22,030 bases of DNA from JASHVB01 sp049522565 (GTDB lineage: Bacteria; Pseudomonadota; Alphaproteobacteria; Acetobacterales; Acetobacteraceae). The stretch is from NCBI GenBank assembly GCA_049522565.1, contig JBEKNT010000059.1, forward strand, positions 1 through 22,030, written 5' to 3'. Below the pieces are notes generated by a model, which was given only the letters and a program-made list of their open reading frames with translations, made no database searches and was not told where the DNA came from. This document shows positions 22,025-22,030 of this stretch, in pieces; within the stretch, counting starts at the first letter, position 1; each line of letters begins with the position of its first letter. A program made the position numbers and the translations under genes.

Positions 22025-22030
22025 CGCGTG

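Overview
The window is GC-rich bacterial chromosomal DNA, most likely from an alphaproteobacterium of the Acetobacteraceae (Rhodospirillales). This placement is an inference. It rests on the strong GC bias at third codon positions, on a complete prpD-tctC-tctB-tctA transport cassette with a Bug-type binding protein, on several conserved proteins of alphaproteobacterial type (NDUFAF5-like methyltransferase, YkuD-only L,D-transpeptidase, LuxR-type regulator with a long sensor half), and on palindromic intergenic repeats. I see no rRNA, tRNA, CRISPR array, transposase or replication origin. Layout, 0-5.65 kb: the tail of an unknown gene, then an orphan family-3 solute-binding protein with a twin-arginine-like signal. 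A hairpin separates it from a convergent four-domain rhodanese protein. Divergent from that is a SAM methyltransferase. A REP-like palindrome and an empty stretch follow, then an overlapping pair: a secreted caspase-fold protease and a Tat-signal L,D-transpeptidase. Layout, 5.65-9.1 kb: a 42-codon remnant of an RHS-repeat protein abuts, and may supply the stop codon of, a GlcD/D-lactate dehydrogenase-type flavoprotein on the minus strand. Divergent from it are a SEC-C-associated-type protein with a 21-bp tandem repeat and an overlapping nucleotidyltransferase-like gene. Layout, 9.1-14.3 kb: a palindromic repeat, a LuxR-family regulator, an M20-family N-carbamoyl-amino-acid or allantoate amidohydrolase, a very strong 61-nt hairpin, then on the minus strand a SYLF-domain lipid-binding-type exported protein and a histidine phosphatase preceded by a possible coupled 31-codon ORF, and next a composite inverted-repeat element. 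Layout, 14.3-22 kb: an ABC-2 permease and, 5.7 kb away on the same strand, an ABC ATPase with no permease beside it. Between them lies an MmgE/PrpD-tctC-tctB-tctA operon with a divergent PuuE-like polysaccharide-deacetylase-family gene. The simplest reading is that the catabolic/transport cassette was inserted into an older ATPase-permease operon. A small conserved-type hypothetical protein and a second REP-like palindrome end the window. How the genes work together: the tct cassette should import an organic acid that PrpD then converts; the substrate is unknown. The caspase-transpeptidase pair is the best candidate for a little-described functional unit, because both products are predicted to act outside the cytoplasm and the genes are translationally coupled.
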